Positions 1 to 13,300 of a stretch of 64,000 nucleotides of DNA are shown piece by piece (the stretch's first letter is position 1; every line of letters starts with the position of its first letter). The stretch lies in assembly GCA_959347315.1 (NCBI GenBank), contig OY365806.1, positions 57,737,655-57,801,654 of the forward strand, given 5' to 3'. Origin of the DNA: Bimastos eiseni. Its lineage: Eukaryota; Annelida; Clitellata; Crassiclitellata; Lumbricidae. The translations under genes and the position numbers were made by a program. The notes beneath the pieces were generated by a model. The model worked only from the letters and a program-made list of their open reading frames with translations. It was not told the origin of the DNA and ran no database searches.

Positions 1-1284
1 CTGTGGGTAACGCCTGTCAAGCCAAGCTGACATCATGGTAACGTAAGCCGATCACTTATTTACTTCTGGTCTCAACTTATCCTATGCTTAGAAATATGCA
101 TGTCGGTATACGTGTTGGTTTGTAAGTGAATGTGCAATTTGTTCAAAACACGCTCACATTAGGGTTTTGGCCAATTAAGTAAAAGATGTTCATTTAATGT
201 CAAACTGTAAAAACTGCAGTAGGAACCATTGGAACTATTATAAGCATTTGACTAGGGACTATAGACATTCTTTAGACTATGATTCACAGTTATAGTACTT
301 CGATATTCCACCTCTGGTGCAGTATCTAAGCTTCAGTCACTATCTCTTTTCCAACATTGCATTTATTTGTGTTTTGATGAATGTAACTTGCTGCGGTTTG
401 TCTGCCTGACTTGTTCAATAAACGAACATACATAGTAGGGCCTATGATTACAAAGTGAGTAGGGCCTATAACTGTACATATAAAAATACACAATGAATAT
501 TGAACTTAAACCAAACATCTTATTTAGTAAATTGTACTTTAAAATTTATCAAAATTATTGCCAAATAAATTTCAGATCGAAAGCGTGATGATGCTATTCC
601 GAGTGGAGTCAACATGTATGGTTCATTAAATACATCACAATGGCCAGAAATATGCGCTGTAGCCATGGGTAGTTACTCAATAAATTTCATTGTTGGGGTC
701 ACCATAACTTTGAATATACTGTTTATGGGTCGCAAAAATAAAAGGGTTTAGAACCGCTGACTTAATAAAGCTATTCAATAATAAGGGCCCATTCATGTGA
801 TCCCAATAAATGAAATGATTTTTCTATATAGTAATTGTTAACTGGGCTGATTATGATAAAAACATTATTGAAACTATGCGTAATCACATTGCTTATTCGT
901 CTTAAGCTCAAGGGCTTTTAAATTACTATGGATACTTTGCTGAAGATATGTGTAAATTGAATCCTATGCTCAGAATGTTGACTTGATACACGCCTTAGTG
1001 TTGGTGCGCCATTGGCTGATACCTTCAATCAATCAATCAATCAATATGCATTAATGTAATGTATTGTAAATCTTCGAAAATTTACCAGCGCCCAAAATAA
1101 ACAGGTCACTGAGACCAGCTTATTCACCCTGAATTGAAGCCAGCTAATGACATAAATAGATTACTATAATATTTTTGACCGACCTTCGAAACACAATCGC
1201 TGGTCAGAGTGATCGAAGTACTAGCGGAATCCGAACGACCAACGTAAGCTGTGCATCTGACAATCGCCAATGAAACAAAGCATG
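1..1284. other. Non-coding, no gene recognised
   Basis: AT-rich unique sequence. A short (CAAT)n run lies near 1024-1044. The phrase CAGCTTATTCA near 1117 recurs near 14690 and 32370 and marks a dispersed repeat of unknown family. Confidence 0.6.
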
Positions 1285-1535
1285 CGTTAGTAATTTATTT
1301 ATTTATTTATTCTGAAATATTAAACCGCCCTTTAACCATCATTTTTGCTCAGAAGTGCACACGTCTTGACGGCGCAATTGCAATTGTACTGCAGAGCAAT
1401 TGTGCACAAAGGACTTGTTCAAGGTCCCTACACAGTGACTCCCAGGACGAGGGTCGAACCCGCTCACTCAGCGTACACTGAGCGTTACGGGCCGACCTCT
1501 CTAACCGATCGGCCACCGTGCACGTGTCACACAAT
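1285..1535 (-). mobile_element. tRNA-derived SINE with (AAAT)n tail
   Basis: On the minus strand an A-box-like TGGCCGATCGGTTAGAGA and a B-box GGGTTCGACCCTC sit near the start. A body follows that is shared with the copy at 56935-57130 (CAATTGCTCTGCA..CAATTGCAATTG..GTGTGCACTTCTGAGC). The tail is a run of AAAT at 1290-1310. Probably transcribed by Pol III when intact and mobilised by a LINE partner. Confidence 0.8.
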
Positions 1536-1559
1536 AATCAGTAATAAGGCAATTGTATC

Positions 1560-1797
1560 GTCTCCTTAGATTTATATAGCGCCTCTCTAACAATGACAAC
1601 TCAGAGTCGCTCTCAGCACGGAGACTCCGAGGAAAAAGAAACGCCTTTAAAGAGCGAGAAGCCGATGGAGAGAAGCAAGCCATTAGTTTGGCCATTGGTG
1701 ATGGAGGAAGGTCATTCCAGGTAAATGAACCCACAACCGCAAACGCCAGGTGTTGGTCTAAGATGCTCTTAGTCCTATGAACAAAAGGATCATACAT
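1560..1797 (-). pseudogene. LINE 3' remnant, reverse-transcriptase C-terminal tail
   Basis: The minus-strand frame carries LAFAVVGSFTWNDLPPS and LKAFLFPR, the usual last residues of CR1/L2/RTE-X-type LINE reverse transcriptases (pattern F..VG...WN.LP...LK..LF). The following DNA has the GCGCTATATAAAT tail typical of these elements. Only the tail is present and the normal stop is lost. A tRNA-derived SINE follows directly. Confidence 0.75.
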
Positions 1798-2967
1798 ACA
1801 TTTAATATGTGGTACTTTCTCATTGGTATACTTTATGCAAGTTGTCTACCAAGGCGCTACAATGTCAATCTCATTTAATCAACTGATACGGATTGAACGG
1901 TTGATGAATGTTGGTGATCATCGTGCTGAAATATTGCGGATCAACGAAGACTGCTTCTTAATTAGGCTGTAATAAATGACCGACTACTTTATCGCAGATG
2001 CTTACATTACCATATATAACATGGGGGATTGAGGAAGGGTACATTGATTTCTTACGAGCCTCCGGCGGTGTATGTGATGTGTATGGTTGTTGAGTTCGGT
2101 GAAACCTCGGCAAAGCGAATACAGGTCTGGTTTTCGATGTAGCGAAGAGCAATTCGAATATTGGAAGGCATGGCTAGAGCAAAAATTAACAGAGTCATTA
2201 TACGTTTAAGTTCATATCAGTACGTTGAAACCAGGGGCGTCAATCCCCACCCCTGAGTGATGGAGACAAGCATTAAGACACCTAAATCAGAGCCACTCAA
2301 ATCGTTGAATGCGTGACTATAATAAACGGATCTAAACAAGAACTTGTTGAGGTAATTAAACATTAAAGTTAGGCAAAGCCGTGTTACTCTAAGACTCTCT
2401 TTTCTTCACCACTAATAATTCTCAGAAAATGTAAAGCTTCTTTAATACCACATATACGGCCTCAGCCGTAGACTGTCTGCCTGCCTATCCGACCTCTGTA
2501 TTCACCCTTTGGTCTACCGTCTGGCGTAAAGAGGGAGATCAGATGGGGGTGAGATGCGGCACTTGGACGGATGAGGAACAGAAAGAAGGAAAAGAGAAAA
2601 ACGGGGAGGGAGGGAAGAGAAAAGAAGAGAAAACGTGATGAAACAAAATAAGATTGCTTTGCTGTTATTCACTATTAGAAAGATGTTCTAGAACACGTCA
2701 GAGATACGGAATCCCTAGCCAGACAAGACAAATGAACTTAGCGATTCTGTCAATCGAAAGACACGGTTGAAACAATTAATTTTTACGAGTCATCCACGAC
2801 TATTAATTAAAGTCAATCTGAAAAACTAAGATCCTTACCTAACCAACCCACCCCATTCCTTTCTCCGCATTCATATTCCTATGTTCTCTCACAGACTCCA
2901 TCTATTGTTTGTATCATTTGTACGGAATAATCTATGTGCGGAATTTTATATGCCACTTCTCTTCGCA

Positions 2968-4887
2968 CACCACTGCACCTACCGATTTATCTGTTTATTT
3001 ATCATGACACCACTGCACCTACCGTTTTATCTGTTTATTTATCATGACACCACTGCACCTACCGTTTTATCTGTTTATTTATCATGACACCACTGCACCT
3101 ACCGATGTATCTGTTTATTTATCATGACACCACTGCACCTACCGATTTATCTGTTTATTTATCATGACACCACTGCACCCACCGATTTATCTGTTTATTT
3201 ATCATGACACCACTGCACCCACCGTTTTATCTGTTTATTTATCATGACACCACTGCATCTACCGATTTATCTGTTTATTTATCATGACACCACTGCACCC
3301 ACCGATTTATCTGTTTATTTATCATGACACCACTGCATCTACCGATTTATCTGTTTATTTATCATGACACCACTGCATCTACCGATTTATCTGTTTATTT
3401 ATCATGACACCACTGCACCCACCGTTTTATCTGTTTATTTATCATGACACCACTGCACCCACCGATTTATCTGTTTATTTATCATGACACCACTGCACCC
3501 ACCGTTTTATCTGTTTATTTATCATGACACCACTGCACCCACCGATTTATCTGTTTATTTATCATGACACCACTGCACCTACCGTTTTATCTGTTTATTT
3601 ATCATGACACCACTGCACCCACCGATTTATCTGTTTATTTATCATGACACCACTGCACCCACCGTTTTATCTGTTTATTTATCATGACACCACTGCACCT
3701 ACCAATTTATCTGTTTATTTATCATGACACCACTGCACCCACCGTTTTATCTGTTTATTTATCATGACACCACTGCACCTACCTATTATTCTGTTTATTT
3801 ATCATGACACCACTGCACCCACCGATTTATCTGTTTATTTATCATGACACCACTGCATCTACCGATTTATCTGTTTATTTATCATGACACCACTGCATCT
3901 ACCGATTTATCTGTTTATTTATCATGACACCACTGCACCCACCGTTTTATCTGTTTATTTATCATGACACCACTGCACCCACCGATTTATCTGTTTATTT
4001 ATCATGACACCACTGCACCCACCGTTTTATCTGTTTATTTATCATGACACCACTGCACCCACCGATTTATCTGTTTATTTATCATGACACCACTGCACCT
4101 ACCGTTTTATCTGTTTATTTATCATGACACCACTGCACCCACCGATTTATCTGTTTATTTATCATGACACCACTGCACCCACCGTTTTATCTGTTTATTT
4201 ATCATGACACCACTGCACCTACCGATTTATCTGTTTATTTATCATGACACCACTGCACCCACCGTTTTATCTGTTTATTTATCATGACACCACTGCACCT
4301 ACCTATTATTCTGTTTATTTATCATGACACCACTGCACCCACCGATTTATCTGTTTATTTATCATGACACCACTGCACCCACCGATTTATCTGTTTATTT
4401 ATCATGACACCACTGCACCCACCGATTTATCTGTTTATTTATCATGACACCACTGCATCTACCGATTTATCTGTTTATTTATCATGACACCACTGCATCT
4501 ACCGATTTATCTGTTTATTTATCATGACACCACTGCACCTACCGTTTTATCTGTTTATTTATCATGACACCACTGCACCCCCCGATTTATCTGTTTATTT
4601 ATCATGACACCACTGCATCTACCGATTTATCTGTTTATTTATCATGACACCACTGCACCTACCGTTTTATCTGTTTATTTATCATGACACCACTGCACCC
4701 ACCGATTTATCTGTTTATTTATCATGACACCACTGCACCCACCGTTTTATCTGTTTATTTATCATGACACCACTGCACCTACCGATTTATCTGTTTATTT
4801 ATCATGACACCACTGCACCCACCGATTTATCTGTTTATTTATCATGACACCACTGCACCTACCGATTTATCTGTTTATTCATCACGA
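2968..4887. repeat. 40-bp minisatellite, about 48 copies, with a 520-bp higher-order period
   Basis: Unit CACCACTGCACCTACCGATT plus TATCTGTTTATTTATCATGA. Variation is confined to two spots (CACCT/CACCC/CATCT and GATTT/GTTTT/TATTATT). The order of variants from 3301 to 3820 repeats from 3821 to 4340 (13 units) with essentially one difference (ACCAATTT versus ACCGATTT), which shows block amplification. Confidence 0.97.
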
Positions 4888-7399
4888 CATTTGCACTAAT
4901 ACTAAAATTGGTTAAAAATCCCAGATTGCATCCATTTCGATGTCCCATCGCTAACCATGTATGTTAACTCTATGCACTGTTCACCATTCAGTCAAATCGT
5001 TCTACCCAATCCAACCATTCTCTACAGTTCCCAGTTAAGGGGAAGAAGTGAGGAGAATATGAAAGGGGAATGCAAGAAATCCAGTAGGTATAAGCCTAAG
5101 CGGATTGCAGGGATATGAAGAGGATGTGACGGAACCAAATGGAGAAATAAGAATGTGGAAGTGGAGAGTACAAGGATGTGACGGTAGATGATCTGCCTCG
5201 TCTTGATTTTGTCTCTGGCTATGGGTCTGAGTTTATTTACCATGACAGAGCGGGTTCAAAAAAGTGTGGATTCGCATACAAGCACAGATGTCCCATTGCT
5301 GTATGTGATGTTAACAGTGTTTGATATTGACCGATTGTGTTTGGCACTGACCGATGGTACTGTCGATGGCAAATTCCACTGGTAGTGGCCATTTTCTGTT
5401 CGGGTCCTCATCGAAGTTGTATGCTTGTCGCTTCTTTCGACGCGAGCTGAGACTCGCCGCCCGACTACCGTCACAGCATTGGTTGCCTCCAGTCAGAGCA
5501 GATATTTTGTCACAGTCCTGTTAGAGTAATAACAATGATTGCATACTTAGTTGCAAACTGACAAACCGCCTCAGTATGATTACATGAAGTAGTTGAAACA
5601 ACTGACAACAAGTTAAAGAAGAGTCGATGTTATGACTTTTACGGTGCCCCTAGTGAGTGGAAGTCTGAATCAAAGTTATGGATCTGGCGGATATCGAATT
5701 TACCACATTACATGCAACATTGTCGATGCTTGATTATTTATATGGAACTACATCAATGTAAGGTGGATAACAATTGCAATGTTAGTGCCTTATTGGCCTA
5801 CAAGGGAAAAAATGCTACTATTTTTTGCATCTCTGTCAGATGCACTTCATTGAAACTTTTAGAACAATCATCGAAATATAAATCCTTGGTAAATAAAACA
5901 ATGTGCTTTGTCTTCGTCGTCACTTTAAATCGGTTTCCTTTCATGTGACTTTCGGTTGTGACATCTAGAGTCTAAGGACATATGCGTCATCTCTATATAT
6001 TAATAGATCAACTGAATGCCGATATTATCATTGTTAATGTTAATTAACGAGTTTTTATCGGCGGCAATGTTGACAATTGAACATGCAATGAGACTTTCTT
6101 CTTTCTGCCACGTCATTCATTTCATAATTGATTGCCTTAGATTTGTGAGCATTTAATTGGAACAAAATTGAGTAGCGCTATAATGTGTCGTAATTGTAAT
6201 TGTATTGCTGTGTTGAACCAAATCTTAATAGACCCTATGCAATAAATTAATAATCAAGGTATCTGATGTCGTCCATTGTCTTATCGAGTGAGCGTACTCA
6301 CAATGCCAGTATAGCCTTGAGATTTCGCCATGTTGCACTTGAGTTGACGACAGGCGTCGCAGGCTTTCGCTGGAACACATCGCTGATCCTCGGTACATGT
6401 GCCCGCGAGTGTATTCGGAATGATCTGGAAGTACATCTCTATGACATGTAAAGTGGAAAGCAGAGCAGCGTAGTAGTGATAGCAGATAGAACACTTATTT
6501 CAAATAGCTGCCTTTGTAGAGACTCCTCACGACTGGGGAATGGTAACAGTCGAAGTACTTCCTGGATGAAGCAACCATAGTATTATCATAGGAACATTTG
6601 TTACCGCCTTATTTAGGTGGGTACTCGCGTTTGTTAAATCTGTTGCATATTGGAGGGCTAAGTTGCAGCATTATAGACAGAGGCGTACACAACCATAGAG
6701 TAATGAGCAGATATCCATGGTCAGAGACTTCAATCCCCCCTCTGAGGGATGGAGGCAAACTCACTGGTCCCAACAGTATGAAAGATAAAATATTCCCCCT
6801 CCAAGACTAAAAAAGTATCCCCCTAATGTGGAGTCAACCATATAACCGAAGGTTAATCTTTCGTTGACGATTATGCATTCAGCCAACCAGGAAGTAATAC
6901 TCAGATAGCCTACAGATCACAATTGAAATATTCAGCAGCACATTATCCCAGTTAAAATCTTCAGACGCAGATACACATAACGTTTGATATGTGTCTCGAT
7001 CATTGCATATTTTAGTGATACGTTTGAATCAATATCCACAAATCGTAGGAACTCATTCCAAAACCAATCCAGGTATCCATCAATTCACTCATATAAATAT
7101 GCATTAATTCATCCAATCACCCATTAAGCCATTCATCCGTTCATTTACCTGTCTTTTTATTCATACATCTAGTCGTCAATCAACTCATGCATATACGTCA
7201 GCAGTCCAGGGCATCTATTCACTAATTGATTCATGCAGTTCATACAATCGTCCTTCCAACGAAAATTCTATTGAGCTACTTCAATAGTGCTTCTAAAGAT
7301 TACTCAGCGTAAACGCAAATTAATAAGATTATTGCTCGGAATTACATAGAAAGTATAGTTCATGCTGTTTTTGAAGGGAGTAAGGGTTTTTATTGGCTG
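4888..7399. other. Non-coding, no gene recognised
   Basis: No exon with flanking splice sites and homology was seen. Short open frames are random. The 7080-7250 part has degenerate ATTCAT-type simple sequence leading into the next minisatellite. Confidence 0.55.
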
Positions 7400-8100
7400 C
7401 ATGATGGATGGGTGACTGAAAGGATGGATGGATAGATGAAAGAATGGTTGGATGGATGAAAAACTGGATGGATGGATGAAAGAATAGATGGATGGGTGAA
7501 AGAATGGATGGATGGATGAAAGAATGGATGGATGGATGAAAGAATGGATGGATGGATGAAAGAATGGATGCATGGATGGATGAAAGAATGAATGGATGGA
7601 TGAAAGAATGGATGGATGGATGAAAGAATGGATGGATGGATGAAAGAATGGATGCATGGATGGATGAAAGAATGAATTGATGGATGAAAGAATGGATGCA
7701 TGGATGAAAGAATGGATGGATGGATGAAAGAATGGATGGGTGGATGAAAGAATGGATGGATGGATGAAAGAATGGATGGATGGATGGATGAAAGAATGGA
7801 TGGATGGGTGACTGAATGGATGGATGGATGAAAGAATGGATGGATGGATGGATGAAAGAATGGATGGATGGATGAAAGAATGGATGGGTGGATGAAAGAA
7901 TGGATGGATGGATGGATGAAAGAATGGATGGATGGATGAAAGAATGGATGAAAGAATGGATGGATGGATGAAAGAATGGATGGATGGGTGACTGAATGGA
8001 TGGATGGATGAAAGAATGGATGGATGGATGGATGAAAGAATGGATGGATGGATGAAAGAATGAATGGATAGATGAATGAAAGAAGAAATGAATAGATGGA
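7400..8100. repeat. GGAT/GAAAGAATG minisatellite
   Basis: Repeats of GATGGATGGATGAAAGAATG with length variants of 12-24 bp. It produces long spurious open frames of Ser-Ile-His-Pro-Phe type on the minus strand. These are not considered genes: composition follows the repeat and two frames are open at once. Confidence 0.95.
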
Positions 8101-10937
8101 TGAAGGAACAGAAGGATTGGTCGACAAAAGGAAGGATGGCCAGTTGGAGATATGGAAAGAAAGCAATAGAAAGAAAGAAAGAAAGCAACAAAGACAGAAT
8201 AAAATCAAATAAATTCTAACAGCTGCAGAAAAGGAAACCCGTCGAATAGAATAAGAGAACTTAAATGCGACTGCTTATAAACACAGATACTTCTTGACTA
8301 TGCGAAGAATAACTATGACATCTAAGTAGGCAAGTAAGTTAGTAAGTTAATTCTTTCTTTAAACAACTGCATATTGGAACTCAGGTGAACAATTTTTTAA
8401 AGACAGCATCCTAACTAGAGTAAAAACAATAATCGAGCTCGATTGCCTGCCTGTGGGCTAACACGATCTTGCAGTCAAGAGCGTAGGGAATGGGAGGTCG
8501 GCTTTATCTGTCATTATCTATCTTTATGATCGGTGCTTTTACTCGACATTGGAGACGAATAAGGCTTACCTGAAGAAAAGTCGTAGTCAGGAGAAGCAGA
8601 GTGGTCAATCGAATGACCATGGTCATTATTGTTCCAGGTAGTAAACAAATCACGGCGAAACCAACGCAGAGGTGAATTGATGTGTGCAGCTGACGACCGA
8701 ACAGTTGCTTTTATGCCTAGACTCAAAGTTGGTCTCAGTTGCGGTCTTCAAATAGAAGCAGTTAGCTAAAAAGTGTTTATGCAACACGACCTGTTGCTTC
8801 CTCCTCCTCTAGTATTACACGATATGTTGCTTGAATGTCTGGAGCAGAGTTGTTCGACGAAGCGTGGAGAAAGAGTCACGATTCGTCCAGGTATAGATGC
8901 GTGAGTCATTAAAATGTGAACTTATATCATGCAAAACAAAATCCATTGGGTGCCCAGATAATCGTAATGCACTTGAGGTATTATAATGAACTGCGGGCTT
9001 CGCTTTCATGTGTTTTTTATAGGCGAGTCTGGTTCTTGTAAGAATGATTTCGTCATTCGCGTTTTTCAGGATCAATCTCAACTGCTTAAGTCACCTTGGT
9101 TGTACCGCTTTCTAAATTGAAAAACCTAGTGTTATACACACAGAGTAATTCCGGAGTGCTACAGACAAAGACAGAGAGACAGATGAGGAAGGACAGAAGG
9201 TGAATTGTTACGATCATGTTTATGCAAAATGAAAGGCGAGGAATTTCCTCTTTCTGTATCTGACATAAGATAAACCATTTGAAACGACACCAACCTGGAC
9301 AGATAAACCCAAATATGGCAACTCGAAATGCATGTAGCCGTTCAGTAAATAGACCTACTGATAGTTATTAACTAAAGAAGAGATTTGAGGGAACAAACGG
9401 GACTTCATTACTAGCTTAGGCTACTGGAAGCATGAATTCTACAGCTAAAGCCTGTATTGGTAGGTGATCAAATTTTCTCACAGAATTGCAGCTTAGCTGG
9501 CAAGAGCAGATGGATTGTTCCAGGCGCAAAGCTTTGAGCATTTCGATATTGTTCAACATAATTTTATGAATATTTTTGAATTTCATAGCAGTATTAAACT
9601 TAGATAATATGCCCGAGCAGACTGCAAGCGTTCCCACGTAATGTTCAGCACTGCCTGACATAGGAGTCGAGGGGAGAACTAGAGCGAGAATAATTTCATT
9701 TCAACCGATGAGTCAGTTGAAGTGCCTGCCTATGGGGTTGTCAGTGAATCACGAGGTGTTTACATTGCAGCGCTTTATAATATGCCACACTTACAAGAAC
9801 ACGATAGACGTAGAAAGGTTTGAACCTAAACCTACACGCTTGAAATGCTACCGACAGGCATGATAGGCCAACACACCGAAGAAGCCCACTTGCCTTGATC
9901 TACAGGTATATGCACCATTCTATACACAACTCTTTTCTTTCATTCTTCCTGTTTATTTGCTAAGCTTGTGAGCATTCAGACAATATGTTCATAAGTAGGC
10001 CAATGCAGGTTGAAAATCCGGAAGAAGGTTTGAAATATTACATCAACCCAACCGGAATAAATCTCCTGAATGCATTGAAGCAGATCGATTTTCGACAGTT
10101 GCTTGTTAGCCTATTTTGCGTTGCATGTTTTATTGGCAAGCGAAATTATTAGACATGTTCTTCTAATTAACTTAAATTCATTGTCTGTTGCGAAAGGTTG
10201 GATGGATCAGATATCATGAGATTTGTGAATGAGTGTAAATATTTTCATTAGTTATTCCCGAGGGAATTATTCTTGCGCATCAAACATTTAGAGACTTTGA
10301 TGACATAAGGAACGGCTATATCTCATTCGGCTCTGATAATAGGCTAATTGAAGGAGCAATGACTTTGAAACACAGAATACTTGTTGGTGATAGGCGTTGA
10401 AACTGATGACAATAGGTCTAGTTTCCTTGTAATATATAGGCCTACTCGGAATGCGAGTTGGGTTGCGTCCAAAATCAGTGATGAGCGTTATTCCATACTA
10501 TGACAGGACCGTGGGTTTCATAGGTAGATCTGCTACATAAACAAAGTCTTGTCTAGCAGACAGTTGGTCAGAGGCCTATTTTTCTCATCAATTATTCCAG
10601 CTCCGCCAACTCGCTCTCTAAACGCATACTGACTGAAGTTGTTGACAAGTATAAAACATCTGTCGCCCCCTCCCTGTTTGACCAAGCCCTGAGCGTTAGG
10701 GGATCAAGATCATGTCTATTTACGCGGGTTACGGAAGGGTCAGGTGGTTCCTTAATAGCAGAAAATCACGCACGAGTGACACAACGGCAAAATTCAAACA
10801 GGTCGCTTGAGAGTGTCGAGTGTTGTGCCTGCCATTATGTTAACTCGGCATCATGTTGTGCGTCTGCCTGTGAAAGTATGTCAATCTGAAAGCACAGAGG
10901 ACTGGATAAAACGCTGGAATTGCATTTATTATTATTA

Positions 10938-10972
<35 letters not shown>

Positions 10973-12404
10973 ATTTTTTCCCGAGGTACATATGATCCCT
11001 CGGGATTCAACAAATTAGGGGAGCATTGTTCTGGAATGGCTAGTCTTCGCAGATGGTTTTATTATAATTATTGTTATTATTATTATTATTTGTTTCTTTT
11101 GTTTCCCGAGGTACGTATTCTCGTCATGATTACAAGATATAGAGGAGTATTATCCTGACATTGTGATGTATTTGGAAATTGTGTATAGTGCATCTGTCGA
11201 TATTATCTATAATTATTATAATAGACGCCCGTGAGAACCCAGAGGAAATAATGTCTTTAAGCAAAGGGAAGATGAGGAACGCTCTCTAGTCGAACTCTTA
11301 GAGCGTATAGGACCATCCAATAACTTTCAATAGCAAAGCTACGCTGCTGGACCAGAGGCGGCGAACTCGCTTGACGGATGGAGGGACACCTAATGAGAGG
11401 AGTAGGAAATGTGGGGACACACGTAGAAGGTGGGGGGACTTGTCCGCCTTGACCCCCCCGCCGGGATCGCCGCCTCTGTGTTGGCAACAACATTGTAGTC
11501 CTTTAATCAATGAAGTTGATATAGCGCCTTTTAAGAAACCAACTCAGAGGCGTCTTCACCCGAAGGACATTGAGATCAAGACGTTCCGAGGAACAAAGAA
11601 GATGACTTGTGACTTGTCAGTTGGTTTTGTTATCGTTGTTGCAAAGTAGGACTTGGTTATAATACTTCCATTGAAGCTGTCGTTGTTTTCTTATCTTTTA
11701 GGATCCTAGTGATCTGCCATTTTGGTATTGAAACGCCCTCTAACGGTCGGCAAGAGTTCTTTGAAGATTTGTCGCTGTGGGAGTGTGGTGTTGGCGACGC
11801 AAAGTCTGGAATTATGAAGGAAGAGAGAAGGATGGGAGGATGGATAATCTAATAGTGGAGGTCGACTGCTAGGCAGCGGTTCCCGCGAAATTGTGACTGC
11901 GAAGAAGATTCTAGGCGCCGTTCTGTTGAAGTGGCCATCATCGACGATGAGAGTTCTGACTAAGAAACAGAGAGAAGCGCTCGCTTACAGGTGCAGGCAG
12001 ACAGACTGGCAAGACAAACAGACAGACAGACAGACGGACAGACAGACAGACCGGACAAGACAATGCAGAAGTACAAATGGTCACAACTAGATAGAGGTAG
12101 GCCTACGCAGTCGTGTGGTACTTTCGCCACTGACTCGCCAGAGGTCGTACGTATCTGTAGTCACTGCGCCATCTTAAGAGACTTACGCTAAGCAGGGTGA
12201 ATAATATGGAGCCGCGTGCAAACTCAGATCGCCAAATTTATGCAGTATCTTGATCATTTTTTTCTTTGCACCCGAGGGAGTTGTTCAGGATCTGCTGCTA
12301 TTTACTTTATTTTTGTTTTGTGCACTTATCGAACATTCTTTTAGCGAACATTTTTTGAACGCCAGGTGAGGATTCTGGAAAGCGAGGAGGCCACTTTGAA
12401 AATT

Positions 12405-12570
12405 GTACTCTGAAAATAGTAGTAGACTCTGAAAATATTAGTAATCGAAAATGAGACTCTGAAAATAGTAGACTCTGAAATTAACGGGTTCTGAAAATAG
12501 CAGACTCTGAAAATAGTAGTCTTCGGAAGTGATACTCTGACAACAGTAGCCTCTGAAATAGTAGCTAAAT
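12405..12570. repeat. Degenerate ACTCTGAAAATAGTAG tandem repeat
   Basis: About eight imperfect copies of a 16-20 bp unit. Confidence 0.8.
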
Positions 12571-13149
12571 GGTTACGTAGTCTAGAGAATTGAGGTTGAC
12601 GAGGGCTTAGAATCTGGTAAAAGTCACAACACGGATCATGATTATGTATTTGCTACCGTTATTGTCTGCCCAGTGGTCCTTGGGCCCTATCCCTGGGGCT
12701 CTATCCATAGGGCCGTATCGGCAACTAAGGCTAGTTAATTCCAGCAGTAAAACCTTCTAAAACTGAACCTTTGTCGCCCGTATACGCCGAAGTGATCATC
12801 TTCAACATAAACCTTATATTCACCATACAGGAACGCAACACAACCTCCGACCGTGTTTGAATCTTAATCCTTGCGGCATTGTGGTTGCTCCTCCTCTCCC
12901 TCTTGGAATCTATTAACAGTATGAGGTTTTCACGGTCCATAGCGATTCTAAGTTCCGCTAAGTTTAGCTGGACAAAGACACTTCGAAATTTTGTGATTTT
13001 TTTATATTGCGTAAGTTTCTCATAAAAGCAACAATCTCCTGCAACCATTAATTCATTTGAATTTTTTCAGTCAGATGAACCTGTTAACCGTCGTTTTGTT
13101 ATCAGCTGCCATCCACCTCCTTATTGTCCAAGACAGAAAAAGATTTCCT

Positions 13150-13300
13150 ATTGTCGTCATCATCATTATTAAAGTAATTAAAATAATTAATATTATTATT
13201 ATTATCATCGTCATCGTCTTCATCATCAACACCATCATCATTGTCGTCGTCGTAGTCATCATCATCGTCATCATTATTATCATTATTATTTTGCAAGTAG
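13150..13300. repeat. ATC/ATT trinucleotide microsatellite
   Basis: Mixed ATT, ATC and GTC triplets over about 150 bp. The Ile/Val or Asp/Asn frames across it are artefacts of the repeat. Confidence 0.9.

Noticed and set aside
7304..8208. Two overlapping minus-strand frames of 270-295 codons rich in Ser-Ile-His-Pro-Phe
   Set aside because: Both are direct translations of the GGATGGATGAAAGAATG minisatellite, with two frames open at once.
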